Source: Microbacterium sp. RU1D (lineage in GTDB: Bacteria; Actinomycetota; Actinomycetes; Actinomycetales; Microbacteriaceae). Taken from it: DNA of 64,000 bases. The stretch is taken from NCBI RefSeq assembly GCF_900156435.1, contig NZ_FTPQ01000001.1, positions 124,001 through 188,000 on the forward strand, read 5' to 3'. The position numbers and the translations under genes were made by a program. This document shows positions 1-7,691 of the stretch, piece by piece (position 1 is the first letter of the stretch; every line of letters begins with the position of its first letter). The notes under the pieces were generated by a model. It ran no database searches. It saw only the letters and a program-made list of their open reading frames with translations, and was not told the origin of the DNA.

Positions 1-992
1 TCGACGTCGTCGACATCGTCACCCCGGGCGACTCCCATGCCGAGATCGCGCTGGCCGCCCTGGCAGCCGGGAAGCACGTGCTGTGCGAGAAGCCGCTGGC
101 CAACACCGTCGACGAGGCCCGTCGCATGAGCGATGCCGCCGCCGACGCCGCGGCGAACGGCATCCGGTCGATGGTCGGGTTCACCTATCGCCGTCTGCCG
201 GCGACCGCCTTCGCCCGCGACCTCGTCGCCGCCGGCCGTCTCGGCGAGATCCGCCAAGTCCGCGCCGAGTATCTGCAGGACTGGCTGAGCGACGCCGAGG
301 CCCCCCTCACCTGGCGCCTGCAGAAGGACCGTGCGGGCTCCGGTGCCCTCGGCGACATCGGCGCCCACGCCGTCGACCTCACCGAATACATCACCGGCCG
401 GCGCCTCACCCGCGTGGCGGGGGTGCTCGAGACGATCGTCGCCGAGCGGCCGGTGCTCGCTGCGTCATCGGGGCTGTCGGGCACGGCGGGGGCCGACCGC
501 GGACCCGTCACCGTGGACGACCTCGCGCTGTTCACGGGGCGACTGGAGGGGGGCGCACTCGCCTCGTTCGAGGCGTCGCGTTTCCGCCTCGGCCGCAAGA
601 ACGCTCTGCGCGTCGAGGTCGCAGGATCCCTCGGCGCCCTGTCGTTCGATCTGGAGAGCCCCAACGAGCTGCAGTTCCACGATGCGACGCTGCCGAGCGC
701 CGAGCAGGGGTTCCGTCGCATCCTCGTGACCGAACCGGAGCACCCCTACATGGCCGCGTGGTGGCCGACGGGCCACATGCTCGGGTACGAGCACGGCTTC
801 TCGCACCAGGCGAAGGATTTCGTCGACGCCGTCGCCGCGGGGACCGACCCCCGCCCCTCCTTCGCCGACGGCCTTCACGTGCAGGAGGTGCTGGACGCGG
901 TCGCTCGCAGCTCCGAAGCGGACGGCAGCTGGACGGGCGTGGGCGCCGCGCTCACCTCTCCCTCCCCCGACCGTGCGTTCGCGGCATCCTGA
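1..992 (+). CDS. Gfo/Idh/MocA family oxidoreductase (5' end outside window)
   Basis: The window opens inside this gene; the frame is open from base 3 and stops at TGA 990-992. The visible part starts near the end of the NAD(P)-binding Rossmann domain (DVVDIVTP, then GKHVLCEKPLA with the conserved EKP lysine). GDIGAHAVDL matches the family GDxGxHxxD signature with the probable catalytic His and Asp. Family members oxidise or reduce a hydroxyl of a sugar, inositol or related polyol using NAD(P). A TIM-barrel isomerase/epimerase-like gene follows after 39 bases behind a good ribosome binding site, so both probably act on one sugar-like substrate, which cannot be named. The first several dozen residues are missing. 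Confidence 0.9.
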   Translation, partial: DVVDIVTPGDSHAEIALAALAAGKHVLCEKPLANTVDEARRMSDAAADAAANGIRSMVGFTYRRLPATAFARDLVAAGRLGEIRQVRAEYLQDWLSDAEAPLTWRLQKDRAGSGALGDIGAHAVDLTEYITGRRLTRVAGVLETIVAERPVLAASSGLSGTAGADRGPVTVDDLALFTGRLEGGALASFEASRFRLGRKNALRVEVAGSLGALSFDLESPNELQFHDATLPSAEQGFRRILVTEPEHPYMAAWWPTGHMLGYEHGFSHQAKDFVDAVAAGTDPRPSFADGLHVQEVLDAVARSSEADGSWTGVGAALTSPSPDRAFAAS

Positions 993-1031
993 ACCGTCTC
1001 TGCGGACCACCACCCACGAAAGGACGGCGCG

Positions 1032-2036
1032 ATGACGCGACCGATCACCCTCTTCACCGGCCAGTGGGCCGACCTGCCCTTCGACGAAGTCGCCCGCCTC
1101 GCCGGGGAGTGGGGCTACGACGGCCTCGAGATCGCCTGCTGGGGCGACCATCTCGACCCGTGGCGCTGGGACGACGACGACTACGTCCAGGGCAAGCTCG
1201 ACGTGCTCGAGCGCAACGGCCTGAAGGCGTGGACGATCTCGAACCACCTCAAGGGCCAGGTCGTGTGCGACGACCCGATCGACCAGCGTCACCGCGACAT
1301 CGTCTCGGACCGCGTGTGGGGCGACGGCGACCCCGAGGGCGTGCGCCGACGCGCCGCCGAGGAACTGAAGAACACCGCGCGGCTGGCATCCAAGCTGGGG
1401 GTGAAGACCGTCACGGGCTTCACCGGGTCGAGCATCTGGAAGTACGTCGCGATGTTCCCGCCCGCCACAGAGGAGATGGTGGATGCCGGCTACCGCGATT
1501 TCGCCGATCGGTGGAACCCCATTCTCGACGTCTTCGACGAGGTCGGCGTGCGCTTCGCGCACGAGGTGCACCCCTCGGAGATCGCGTACGACTACTGGAC
1601 GACGAAGCGGGCGCTGGACGCCATCGGGCATCGCGAGGCGTTCGGGCTCAACTGGGACCCCTCGCACATGGTGTGGCAGGACATCGATCCGGTCGCATTC
1701 TTGTGGGACTTCCAGGACAAGATCTTCCACGTGCACTGCAAGGACACGAAGAAACGGCTGACGAACGGACGCAACGGCCGGCTCTCGTCGCACCTGCCGT
1801 GGGCGGATCCCCGCCGTGGCTGGGACTTCATCTCCACCGGTCACGGTGACGTGCCGTGGGAGGACGCCTTCCGCATGCTCAACGCCATCGGGTACGAGGG
1901 GCCGCTGTCGGTGGAGTGGGAGGACGCCGGGATGGACCGGCTCGTGGGGGCACCGGAGGCGCTCGCCTTCGTGCAGCGGATGTCGTCGTACGAGCCGTCG
2001 GGGGCGGCGTTCGACGCGGCGTTCAGTCGGCGCTGA
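1032..2036 (+). CDS. Sugar phosphate isomerase/epimerase family protein (xylose isomerase-like TIM barrel)
   Basis: A 334-residue protein of the AP-endonuclease-2/xylose isomerase-like TIM-barrel family. Seen: GYDGLEIACWGDHL near the N-terminus, HEVHPSEIAYD mid-protein, LNWDPSHM and HVHCKDTKKRL, and VEWEDAGM near the end; these hold the His, Glu and Asp residues that bind the divalent metal in this family. Such enzymes isomerise or epimerise keto-sugars or inositol derivatives. The ATG at 1032 follows AAAGGACG at a normal distance. It is co-directional with the preceding oxidoreductase and a strong terminator follows, so the two form the end of an operon. Exact substrate unknown. Confidence 0.88.
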   Translation: MTRPITLFTGQWADLPFDEVARLAGEWGYDGLEIACWGDHLDPWRWDDDDYVQGKLDVLERNGLKAWTISNHLKGQVVCDDPIDQRHRDIVSDRVWGDGDPEGVRRRAAEELKNTARLASKLGVKTVTGFTGSSIWKYVAMFPPATEEMVDAGYRDFADRWNPILDVFDEVGVRFAHEVHPSEIAYDYWTTKRALDAIGHREAFGLNWDPSHMVWQDIDPVAFLWDFQDKIFHVHCKDTKKRLTNGRNGRLSSHLPWADPRRGWDFISTGHGDVPWEDAFRMLNAIGYEGPLSVEWEDAGMDRLVGAPEALAFVQRMSSYEPSGAAFDAAFSRR

Positions 2037-2062
2037 TCGGGGGGATCAGCCGGAAGCGAAAA

Positions 2063-2094
2063 GGAGGGCCGAGTGCGCACGCACTCGGCCCTCC
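2063..2094 (+). terminator. Strong hairpin between convergent genes
   Basis: Perfect 14-bp stem (GGAGGGCCGAGTGC at 2063-2076 with its complement at 2081-2094) and a GCAC loop, 27 bases after the epimerase stop. There is no T-run, as is usual in high-GC actinobacteria. The next gene is on the other strand, so the hairpin may stop both transcripts. Confidence 0.8.
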
Positions 2095-2116
2095 GCCGTA
2101 CAGGGGTTCGGGGATC

Positions 2117-2136
2117 GGACCCTTCGACAGGCTCAG
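2117..2136 (+). repeat. 20-bp dispersed intergenic repeat, copy A
   Basis: GGACCCTTCGACAGGCTCAG. The reverse complement occurs at 26347-26366 with one mismatch. It resembles the TTCGACAGGCTCAG-type repeat scattered through many bacterial genomes (from memory). This copy lies between the terminator at 2063-2094 and the end of the hydrolase gene. Confidence 0.6.
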
Positions 2137-2199
2137 CGTCGTGCGCCGCACGCGGAGCCGGGACTGTTCGACGAGCACAGGGCCCTGGGGGCGGGACGG

Positions 2200-3048
2200 T
2201 CAGTCCCGCGCCGGCATCCGCCGGTCGAGCCAGGCGAGCAGATCCGCGCGCACGGCGGCCTGCTCCCGCTCCGCGAAGATCTCGTGCCGCGCGCCCGGGT
2301 ACACCAGCGTCGTGACGTCGGTGAGGCCCGACCGCTCGCGGTAGGCGTCGGCCAGTCGGTGCACGCTCCGCGGGCCGCCCACGGTGTCGTCGCGCCCGAC
2401 CATCAGCAGCATCGGCACGTCACGGCCGAGGTCGCGACGGGGACGACCGAAGAGCTTGGCCGCCTCGATGGGCCCGAACAGCTTCATCAACGGCTCCGAG
2501 GTCGTCAGCGGGTCGGCGACGAAATCGCGCCCCACCTGCTCGTCGCTCGAGAGCCACTCCATCCCCGATCCGCGCAGGTGCTTCCAGGGGGCGTTGAGGT
2601 CGCCGGCGTTCAGCGCTCCCGGCCAGCGCAGGGCCGATCCGCTCAACACGACGGCGTCGTAGGCGTCCGGATGCCGGTCCAGCAGCATCTGCGCGAGGAA
2701 CGACCCCCACGAGTGCCCGAGGAGGACGAGCGGCAGATCGGGGTGCGCCTCGCGAATGCGCTGCGTGAGGGTCCACACCGCGTCGCGTGCGGCGCCGAGC
2801 CCACCCGGTCCGAGCCGCCCGAGGCGCCGGTGATCGCCGCCCCATTGCCGCAGTCCGGTGCGCCCGTGACCGCGGTGATCGTCGGCGTAGACCGTGTAGC
2901 CGTCGGCGACGAGAGCCTCGATGAGGGCGCCGTAGCGGCCTGCGTGCTCCCCGACCCCGTGGAGCAGTTGCACCACGGCCCGCGGCTCCGCCGCCTCGTG
3001 GACGTCGTAGACGATCGGGATGCCGTAGGCGTCGACGAACTCGGGCAT
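2200..3048 (-). CDS. Alpha/beta hydrolase, monoacylglycerol lipase-like
   Basis: A 282-residue serine hydrolase. The nucleophile elbow is GHSWGS, the catalytic Asp is expected in VGRDDTVGG and the His in GARHEIF; LLHGVGEHAGRY near the N-terminus is the oxyanion-hole region typical of the Hydrolase_4 (lysophospholipase/monoacylglycerol lipase) group. No signal peptide is visible, so it should be cytoplasmic. The ATG at 3048 is preceded by TAAACT six bases upstream (3060-3055), which fits a leaderless transcript starting at the ATG. It is transcribed alone, divergent from the marR gene. Substrate is probably a lipid ester, but this is inferred from family only. Confidence 0.87.
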   Translation of the reverse strand: MPEFVDAYGIPIVYDVHEAAEPRAVVQLLHGVGEHAGRYGALIEALVADGYTVYADDHRGHGRTGLRQWGGDHRRLGRLGPGGLGAARDAVWTLTQRIREAHPDLPLVLLGHSWGSFLAQMLLDRHPDAYDAVVLSGSALRWPGALNAGDLNAPWKHLRGSGMEWLSSDEQVGRDFVADPLTTSEPLMKLFGPIEAAKLFGRPRRDLGRDVPMLLMVGRDDTVGGPRSVHRLADAYRERSGLTDVTTLVYPGARHEIFAEREQAAVRADLLAWLDRRMPARD

Positions 3049-3131
3049 GCGCCGAGTTTAGGGGCCGACGCGTCCTCGGCGGGCGGCCGGAACGCGCGAC
3101 CGGGCGGCCGCGAAGCGCGGCATCCATTCCG

Positions 3132-3144
3132 TTAGCAAGACTAA
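3132..3144. promoter_or_regulatory. Putative MarR operator
   Basis: TTAGCAAGACTAA is an inverted repeat (TTAG/CTAA, 5-bp centre) 12 bases before the marR start. Short A/T-rich inverted repeats at this position are typical autoregulatory sites of MarR proteins, so it likely controls the marR-MFS pair. Confidence 0.55.
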
Positions 3145-3156
3145 TGAGCTACCCTC

Positions 3157-3630
3157 ATGGTCAGGAACATGAATGATCGCGTCGACGAATCCCCCCTTCC
3201 CGACCGGAGTCATGACTTCAGCGCCGCGGCCTCCGAGCTGCGCATGGCCACGTTCCGTCTGGCCCGCCGCCTTCGGGCGCAGCGGGCCGTGGACACCATG
3301 AGCGACGGGCAGTTCGCCGTCCTCGCGGCTCTCACAGTTCACGGCGCGCACACGCTCGGCCAGCTGGCCGACCGCGAGCGCGTCACCGCACCGTCGATGA
3401 ACCGCACGGTGTCCCTGCTCGAGGAAGCGGGCTATGTCAGCCGCATCCCCGACGAGGTCGATCGTCGCCGCGTGACGATCGACCTCACCGACTTCGGGCG
3501 CACGATCGTCGACGAGACCGTCCGACGCCGTGACGCCTTCGTGGAGGAGGCTCTCGCCGAGCTCACCCCCGAGGAACGCGACACGCTGGCCCGTGCCGCG
3601 GTGGTCATGAGGAAGGTGGCCGACAGATGA
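3157..3630 (+). CDS. MarR family transcriptional regulator
   Basis: A 157-residue winged-helix protein. The HTH lies around TLGQLADRERVTAPSMNRTV, followed by the wing EAGYVSRIPDEVDRRRV, whose DRRR is the standard MarR DNA-contact loop. MarR dimers usually repress a neighbouring transporter or enzyme until a small ligand binds. Its stop codon overlaps the start of the MFS exporter (ATGA), so the two are translationally coupled and the exporter is the likely target. The start is uncertain: ATG 3157 gives this length, and ATG 3169 is a shorter alternative; neither has a clear ribosome binding site. Confidence 0.9.
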   Translation: MVRNMNDRVDESPLPDRSHDFSAAASELRMATFRLARRLRAQRAVDTMSDGQFAVLAALTVHGAHTLGQLADRERVTAPSMNRTVSLLEEAGYVSRIPDEVDRRRVTIDLTDFGRTIVDETVRRRDAFVEEALAELTPEERDTLARAAVVMRKVADR

Positions 3631-5000
3631 GCACGTCGATGTTCCGGTCGCTGTCGATCTTCAACTACCGCGTCTGGTTCATCGGGGCTCTGGTCTCCAA
3701 CATCGGTGCGTGGATGCAGGCGACCGCCCAGAACTGGGTCGTGCTCACCCAGCTCACCGACAACGACGCGGCCGCCATGGGCGTGACCATGGCCCTGCAG
3801 TTCGCCCCGCCGCTCCTGCTCGTGAGCGTGACGGGGTGGGTCGCCGACCGCTTCGATCGGCGCAAGCTCATCATGTGTACGCAGTCGGCTCTGCTGCTGC
3901 TGGCCGTGACCCTCGGCATCCTGCTGCTGACCGGGGTGATGACCCTGCCGATGATGTTCGGCTTCGCCCTGGCTCTCGGCATCGTCACCGCGTTCGACAA
4001 CCCCGCCCGTCAGGCGTTCGTGTCCGATGTGGTCGCCCAGGAGAACGCCTCGAACGCCGTCGCCCTGAACGCCGCGTCGTTCAACACCGCGCGCCTGATC
4101 GGACCGGCGGTGGCCGGCGTCATGATCGTCGCGATCGGGACCGGGTGGGTGTTCCTCGTCAACGCGTTCACGTTCCTCGCCATGATCACCGCCCTGCTGA
4201 TCATGCGTCCGCACGAGCTGGTGGCGCACCACCGCCGGGGCGGGCCCGCGCGTCTGGCAGACGGCTTCCGCTACGTCGCCCATCGACCGGACCTCGTCGT
4301 GATCTTCGTCATGGTCTTCCTGCTCGGCGCGTTCGGCATGAACTTCCCGATCTTCGCGTCGACCATGGCGCTCGCCTTCGGACGCGGCGCCGACGGCTTC
4401 GGTCTGCTGAGCTCGTTCGTGGCGATCGGGTCCCTCACCGGCGCCCTCCTGGCCGCACGCCGCGAGCGCGCCCGCATGCGCGTGGTGATCCTGGGCGCGG
4501 GCGGCTTCGCCGTGGCATCCGCCCTCTCGGTCTTCGCCCCCTCGTACGAGGCGTACGCAGCGACGCTCGTGTTCACCGGCTTCTGCGTCGTGACCACCCT
4601 GACCACGGCGAACGGCTACGTGCAGACGACCACCGACCCCGCCCTGCGCGGGCGCGTGCTCGCGCTGTACATGGCGATCCTCCTGGGCGGCACCCCCGTC
4701 GGCGCGCCCATCGTCGGCGCCGTGGCCGCCGAGTTCGGCCCGCGGGTTGCGATCGCCCTGGCGGCCGGCGTCGCGCTCGTCGCGTGCGGCATCGGCATCA
4801 CGTGGACCCTCGCCTCGGGCCGCGTGCACCGTCACGACACGAAGCGGTTCCGCCTCACCATCGACGAGACGCGGCCGATCGCGACCGTGACGCCCGAGCC
4901 CGAGGACTTCAGCGACGAGATCGCCGGAACGACGCCCATCCCGCTTCCGCCGGGCGAGAGGCCGACGCCGGCGACGCCCCGTCCGCGCCACGGCCACTGA
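3627..5000 (+). CDS. MFS transporter, DHA3/EntS-like exporter
   Basis: A 457-residue integral membrane protein with about 12 hydrophobic segments up to about residue 400 and a polar Pro/Thr-rich cytoplasmic tail. WFIGALVSNIGAWMQATAQNW in the first helix region and the loop GWVADRFDRRKL (MFS motif A) fit the MFS_3 family, which contains siderophore and drug exporters such as EntS. It begins inside the stop of marR, so it is co-expressed and most likely exports a compound that the regulator senses. The exported compound is unknown. The proline-rich tail of about 60 residues is probably disordered. Confidence 0.88.
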   Translation: MSTSMFRSLSIFNYRVWFIGALVSNIGAWMQATAQNWVVLTQLTDNDAAAMGVTMALQFAPPLLLVSVTGWVADRFDRRKLIMCTQSALLLLAVTLGILLLTGVMTLPMMFGFALALGIVTAFDNPARQAFVSDVVAQENASNAVALNAASFNTARLIGPAVAGVMIVAIGTGWVFLVNAFTFLAMITALLIMRPHELVAHHRRGGPARLADGFRYVAHRPDLVVIFVMVFLLGAFGMNFPIFASTMALAFGRGADGFGLLSSFVAIGSLTGALLAARRERARMRVVILGAGGFAVASALSVFAPSYEAYAATLVFTGFCVVTTLTTANGYVQTTTDPALRGRVLALYMAILLGGTPVGAPIVGAVAAEFGPRVAIALAAGVALVACGIGITWTLASGRVHRHDTKRFRLTIDETRPIATVTPEPEDFSDEIAGTTPIPLPPGERPTPATPRPRHGH

Positions 5001-5054
5001 GGTCCCGTTCGCGGTCGACTGCGAGCAGCACCGACGGCGCAAGCCCTTTCCCTC

Positions 5055-5078
5055 GATAATCTAGCTAGATAATCTAGC
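5055..5078. promoter_or_regulatory. Promoter with palindromic and direct-repeat operator, leaderless start
   Basis: GATAATCTAGC occurs twice (5055-5065 and 5068-5078), and the junction forms the perfect palindrome ATCTAGCTAGAT (5059-5070). TAATCT (5070-5075) sits six bases before the ATG at 5082, a good -10 box for a leaderless message. A repressor bound here would cover the -10, so the DHA2 exporter is probably tightly controlled; no adjacent regulator is obvious. Confidence 0.6.
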
Positions 5079-5081
5079 GAG

Positions 5082-6692
5082 ATGTCCGGAATCATGGCAG
5101 GGCGCCGCTGGGCGGGCCTCGTCTTCATCAGCATCGCCGTGTCGCTGATCATCGTCGATTCGACGATCGTCAACGTCGCCGTGCCCTCGATCGTCGAAGA
5201 GCTGAAGATCTCCTCGACCGAGGTGCAGTGGGTCCAGGAGGCCTACACCCTCGTCTTCGCCTCGCTGCTGCTGGTCTTCGGCAGCCTCGCCGACCGCTTC
5301 GGCCGACGCCGCCTCATGCTCGTGGGCGTCGTCGTCTTCGCCGCGGCCTCGATCGCGGCCGCTCTCGTCCCGAGCGGGGGCCTGCTCATCCTCGCCCGCC
5401 TCGCGCAGGGCGTGGGCGGGTCGATGATCCTGCCGACCACGTTGTCGATCATCAACGCCACCTTCCGCGGTCGCGAGCGCGGCATCGCCTTCGCGGTGTG
5501 GGGCTCCACGATCGGCGGCATGGCGGCCGTCGGCCCCCTGCTCGGAGGGTGGCTCACGACCGCCTTCTCGTGGCGGTGGGCGTTCGGCATCAACATCCCG
5601 CTCGGCGTCATCATCGTGGTCGGCGTGCTCCTCACCGTCGCCGAGTCGCGCAGCGACCGCGTGGAGCGCATCGACGGCGTCGGCGCCCTGCTATCGGTGC
5701 TGACCATGGCGCCTCTCGTGTTCGGCCTCATCGAAGGACGCACCTACGGCTGGTGGACGCTCGACACCGCGCCCCGCATCGGCGACTGGACCTGGCCACT
5801 GGGCCTGTCTCCGGTCCCCCTCGCCTTCGCCGTCGCGCTCGTCGCCCTGGTCGCCTTCATCGCGTGGGGTCTGCGCCGCCAGCGTCGCGGCGAGTCCACC
5901 CTGCTCGCCTTCGGACTGTTCCGCATCGCCTCCTTCCGCAATGGCAACCTCGCCGCCGCAGTGGTCTCGCTGGGAGAATTCGGCATCATCCTCGCCCTGC
6001 CGCTCTGGCTGCAGTTCGTCGTCGGCTTCGACGCGCTGCAGACCGGTCTGCTGCTGCTCTCGCTGGCCGTCGGCTCGTTCGTGGCGAGCGGCATCGCCGG
6101 GGCGTTGAGCGGCCGCGTCGCCCCGGTCTGGATCGTGCGCGGCGGCTTGCTCGCGGAGATCGTCGGCGTTGCGGGTGTCGCCCTCACGATCGGCCCGGAT
6201 GCCACCTGGGGGCCGCTCGTCCCCTTCCTCTTCGTCTACGGGGTCGGTGTCGGACTCGCCACCGCGCAGCTCACGGGCGTGGTGCTCGCGGAGGTCCCCC
6301 CGGCGGCCAGCGGGCAGGCCTCGGGCACCCAGTCGACCTCGCGGCAGTTGGGTGCCGCCCTCGGCGTCGCGGTCCTCGGCACCGTACTCTTCTCGACCAC
6401 GGCGGGGGTGCTGGCCGCCACGCTCGACGACCGCGGCATCCCGGCCGCCGAGCGCGATCAGGTGGTGTCGCAGGTCGTCGACAGCGCGGGAGCGGCGATC
6501 GCGGGCCTGGCCGCCTCGCCCGAGACGCAGGACCTGGCGATCAACGCGCGGGCCGCGTTCAGTGACGGAACCCGCGCGGCCGCGTTCACGGCGGCGGGAT
6601 TCCTCGTGCTCGGGCTCGCCTCGACGGCGACCCTCGGCGCGGGCGCCCGACGTCGATCACCGGCCGAGGAGAGCGTCGACGCGGGGGCGTGA
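5082..6692 (+). CDS. MFS transporter, DHA2 family (14 TM) multidrug exporter
   Basis: A 536-residue membrane protein. VDSTIVNVAVPSI in TM1 is the DHA2 signature motif D1 (proton-coupled drug antiporters such as EmrB, QacA and LfrA), and GSLADRFGRRR is motif A. The hydrophobicity pattern fits 14 helices with a long soluble loop around residues 430-480. It should use the proton gradient to expel hydrophobic or cationic compounds. It has its own promoter with a palindromic operator and stands alone, followed by a strong terminator. The substrate cannot be predicted. Confidence 0.9.
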   Translation: MSGIMAGRRWAGLVFISIAVSLIIVDSTIVNVAVPSIVEELKISSTEVQWVQEAYTLVFASLLLVFGSLADRFGRRRLMLVGVVVFAAASIAAALVPSGGLLILARLAQGVGGSMILPTTLSIINATFRGRERGIAFAVWGSTIGGMAAVGPLLGGWLTTAFSWRWAFGINIPLGVIIVVGVLLTVAESRSDRVERIDGVGALLSVLTMAPLVFGLIEGRTYGWWTLDTAPRIGDWTWPLGLSPVPLAFAVALVALVAFIAWGLRRQRRGESTLLAFGLFRIASFRNGNLAAAVVSLGEFGIILALPLWLQFVVGFDALQTGLLLLSLAVGSFVASGIAGALSGRVAPVWIVRGGLLAEIVGVAGVALTIGPDATWGPLVPFLFVYGVGVGLATAQLTGVVLAEVPPAASGQASGTQSTSRQLGAALGVAVLGTVLFSTTAGVLAATLDDRGIPAAERDQVVSQVVDSAGAAIAGLAASPETQDLAINARAAFSDGTRAAAFTAAGFLVLGLASTATLGAGARRRSPAEESVDAGA

Positions 6693-6708
6693 GCGGGGCC
6701 GGGGCGCC

Positions 6709-6740
6709 GGCGGGCGGGGACGGGAGCGTCCCTGCCCGCC
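6709..6740 (+). terminator. Rho-independent-type hairpin after DHA2 exporter
   Basis: A 14-bp stem (6709-6722 with 6727-6740, one G.U pair on the plus-strand RNA) and a GGAG tetraloop, 17 bases after the stop. No T-run follows. The next gene converges from the other strand. Confidence 0.75.
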
Positions 6741-6791
6741 TCGCGCCTCGGCCGACCCCGCGCGCGGGCGGTGCGTCGCCGCACGACCCGC

Positions 6792-7103
6792 TCAGTCGGG
6801 AATGCCGGCGATCTCGCGCAGCGCCGCGAGGTGGCTCCGCCAGGCCGAGCGCCCCTCCGTGGTCATCGTCAGCGAGGTGCGCGGCATCTTGCCCGCGAAG
6901 GACTTGCCCACCGAGAGGTACCCGGCGGCCTCGAGCGCGGAGACCTGCTTGCTCAGCGCCGAATCCGTGATCTCGACGGCATCGCGCACCTCCCGGAAGC
7001 CGAGGGTCGTGGCCCGGTCGAGTGCGGCCATGATCGAGAAGCGCACGGCGTTCTGCAGCAGGTCGTCGAGCCGATGACGGGGGTGCTGCGGCGCCAGGGT
7101 CAC
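6792..7103 (-). CDS. Winged-helix transcriptional regulator (MarR/ArsR-like, HTH_34 type)
   Basis: A 103-residue single-domain DNA-binding protein. GFREVRDAVEITDSALSKQV is the HTH and GYLSVGKSFAGKMPRTSLTMT the wing, as in small regulators described as winged helix DNA-binding domain proteins. The GTG at 7103 overlaps the stop of the preceding membrane-protein gene (GTGA), so the two are translationally coupled; longer frames from upstream are not needed. Family members usually regulate their own operon. The DHA2 exporter converging from the other side is another possible target, but nothing in the sequence proves it. Confidence 0.82.
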   Translation of the reverse strand: MTLAPQHPRHRLDDLLQNAVRFSIMAALDRATTLGFREVRDAVEITDSALSKQVSALEAAGYLSVGKSFAGKMPRTSLTMTTEGRSAWRSHLAALREIAGIPD

Positions 7104-7531
7104 GAGCGGGCCTCGCGGGCCGCGCAGACCAGGGCCACGGCGAGCACGAGCCCCGAGGCCACGCCCGCAAGCAGCACCGAGCCGTGCGCCCAGATGACCA
7201 CCGACAACGCGATCGCGTACGAGACGAACCAGCTCGCGATGTAGGCGGTCCACCGCCGGCTGCGGGCGAAGGCGGAGCGGCCCTGGATGCTGATGACGAA
7301 GAAGAGCAGCAGGGCGAAGGTCACGGCCAGGGTGCCGACGTAGGCGAGACCGAACGCGTCACCGGTGGCGAGGGCCATCGCGAACGTGCCCATCGAGGTC
7401 GCCACGCCCAGGGCGACGATGAAGGTGATGTACGGCCAGCGGGTCGCGTCGTGGGCGGACCGGCTGAGCCGAGCGGCCAGATCGAGGAGGAGGCGCGCTT
7501 CGGGGGCGGTGACGGCGGAGGGGGTGTCCAT
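7100..7531 (-). CDS. Small membrane protein, function unknown
   Basis: A 143-residue protein with about four transmembrane helices (hydrophobic stretches beginning WPYITFIVALGVA, LAYVGTLAVTFALLLFFVI, AYIASWFVSYAIALSVVIW and SVLLAGVASGLVLAVALVC). I do not recognise the family. The ATG at 7531 is chosen because AAAGGAGT lies at the right distance upstream. The last codons overlap the winged-helix regulator gene. Small membrane protein plus small regulator pairs like this recur in actinobacteria, where the regulator may sense a membrane or cell-envelope state; that role is inference. Confidence 0.8.
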   Translation of the reverse strand: MDTPSAVTAPEARLLLDLAARLSRSAHDATRWPYITFIVALGVATSMGTFAMALATGDAFGLAYVGTLAVTFALLLFFVISIQGRSAFARSRRWTAYIASWFVSYAIALSVVIWAHGSVLLAGVASGLVLAVALVCAAREARS

Positions 7532-7565
7532 GGGGACTCCTTTCGATGCTCCCATCCTCGCAACC

Positions 7566-7597
7566 ACTTTCCATTTGTGCAAGTACTTTCCCACTTG
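7566..7597. promoter_or_regulatory. Candidate operator upstream of membrane protein/regulator pair
   Basis: ACTTTCC is directly repeated at 7566-7572 and 7585-7591, and CAAGT (7580-7584) pairs with ACTTG (7593-7597) as a short inverted repeat. It lies 35-65 bases upstream of the ATG at 7531, a plausible autoregulatory site for the winged-helix protein of this operon. Confidence 0.4.
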
Positions 7598-7691
7598 CGG
7601 ATTGACGGACGGCAGGTCGCACCCCGCAGCCGATCACCCGCACCCCGTCCCACCCCGCGGGCGGGGCGCACCGCCGACGGGAGCTCCGCGC

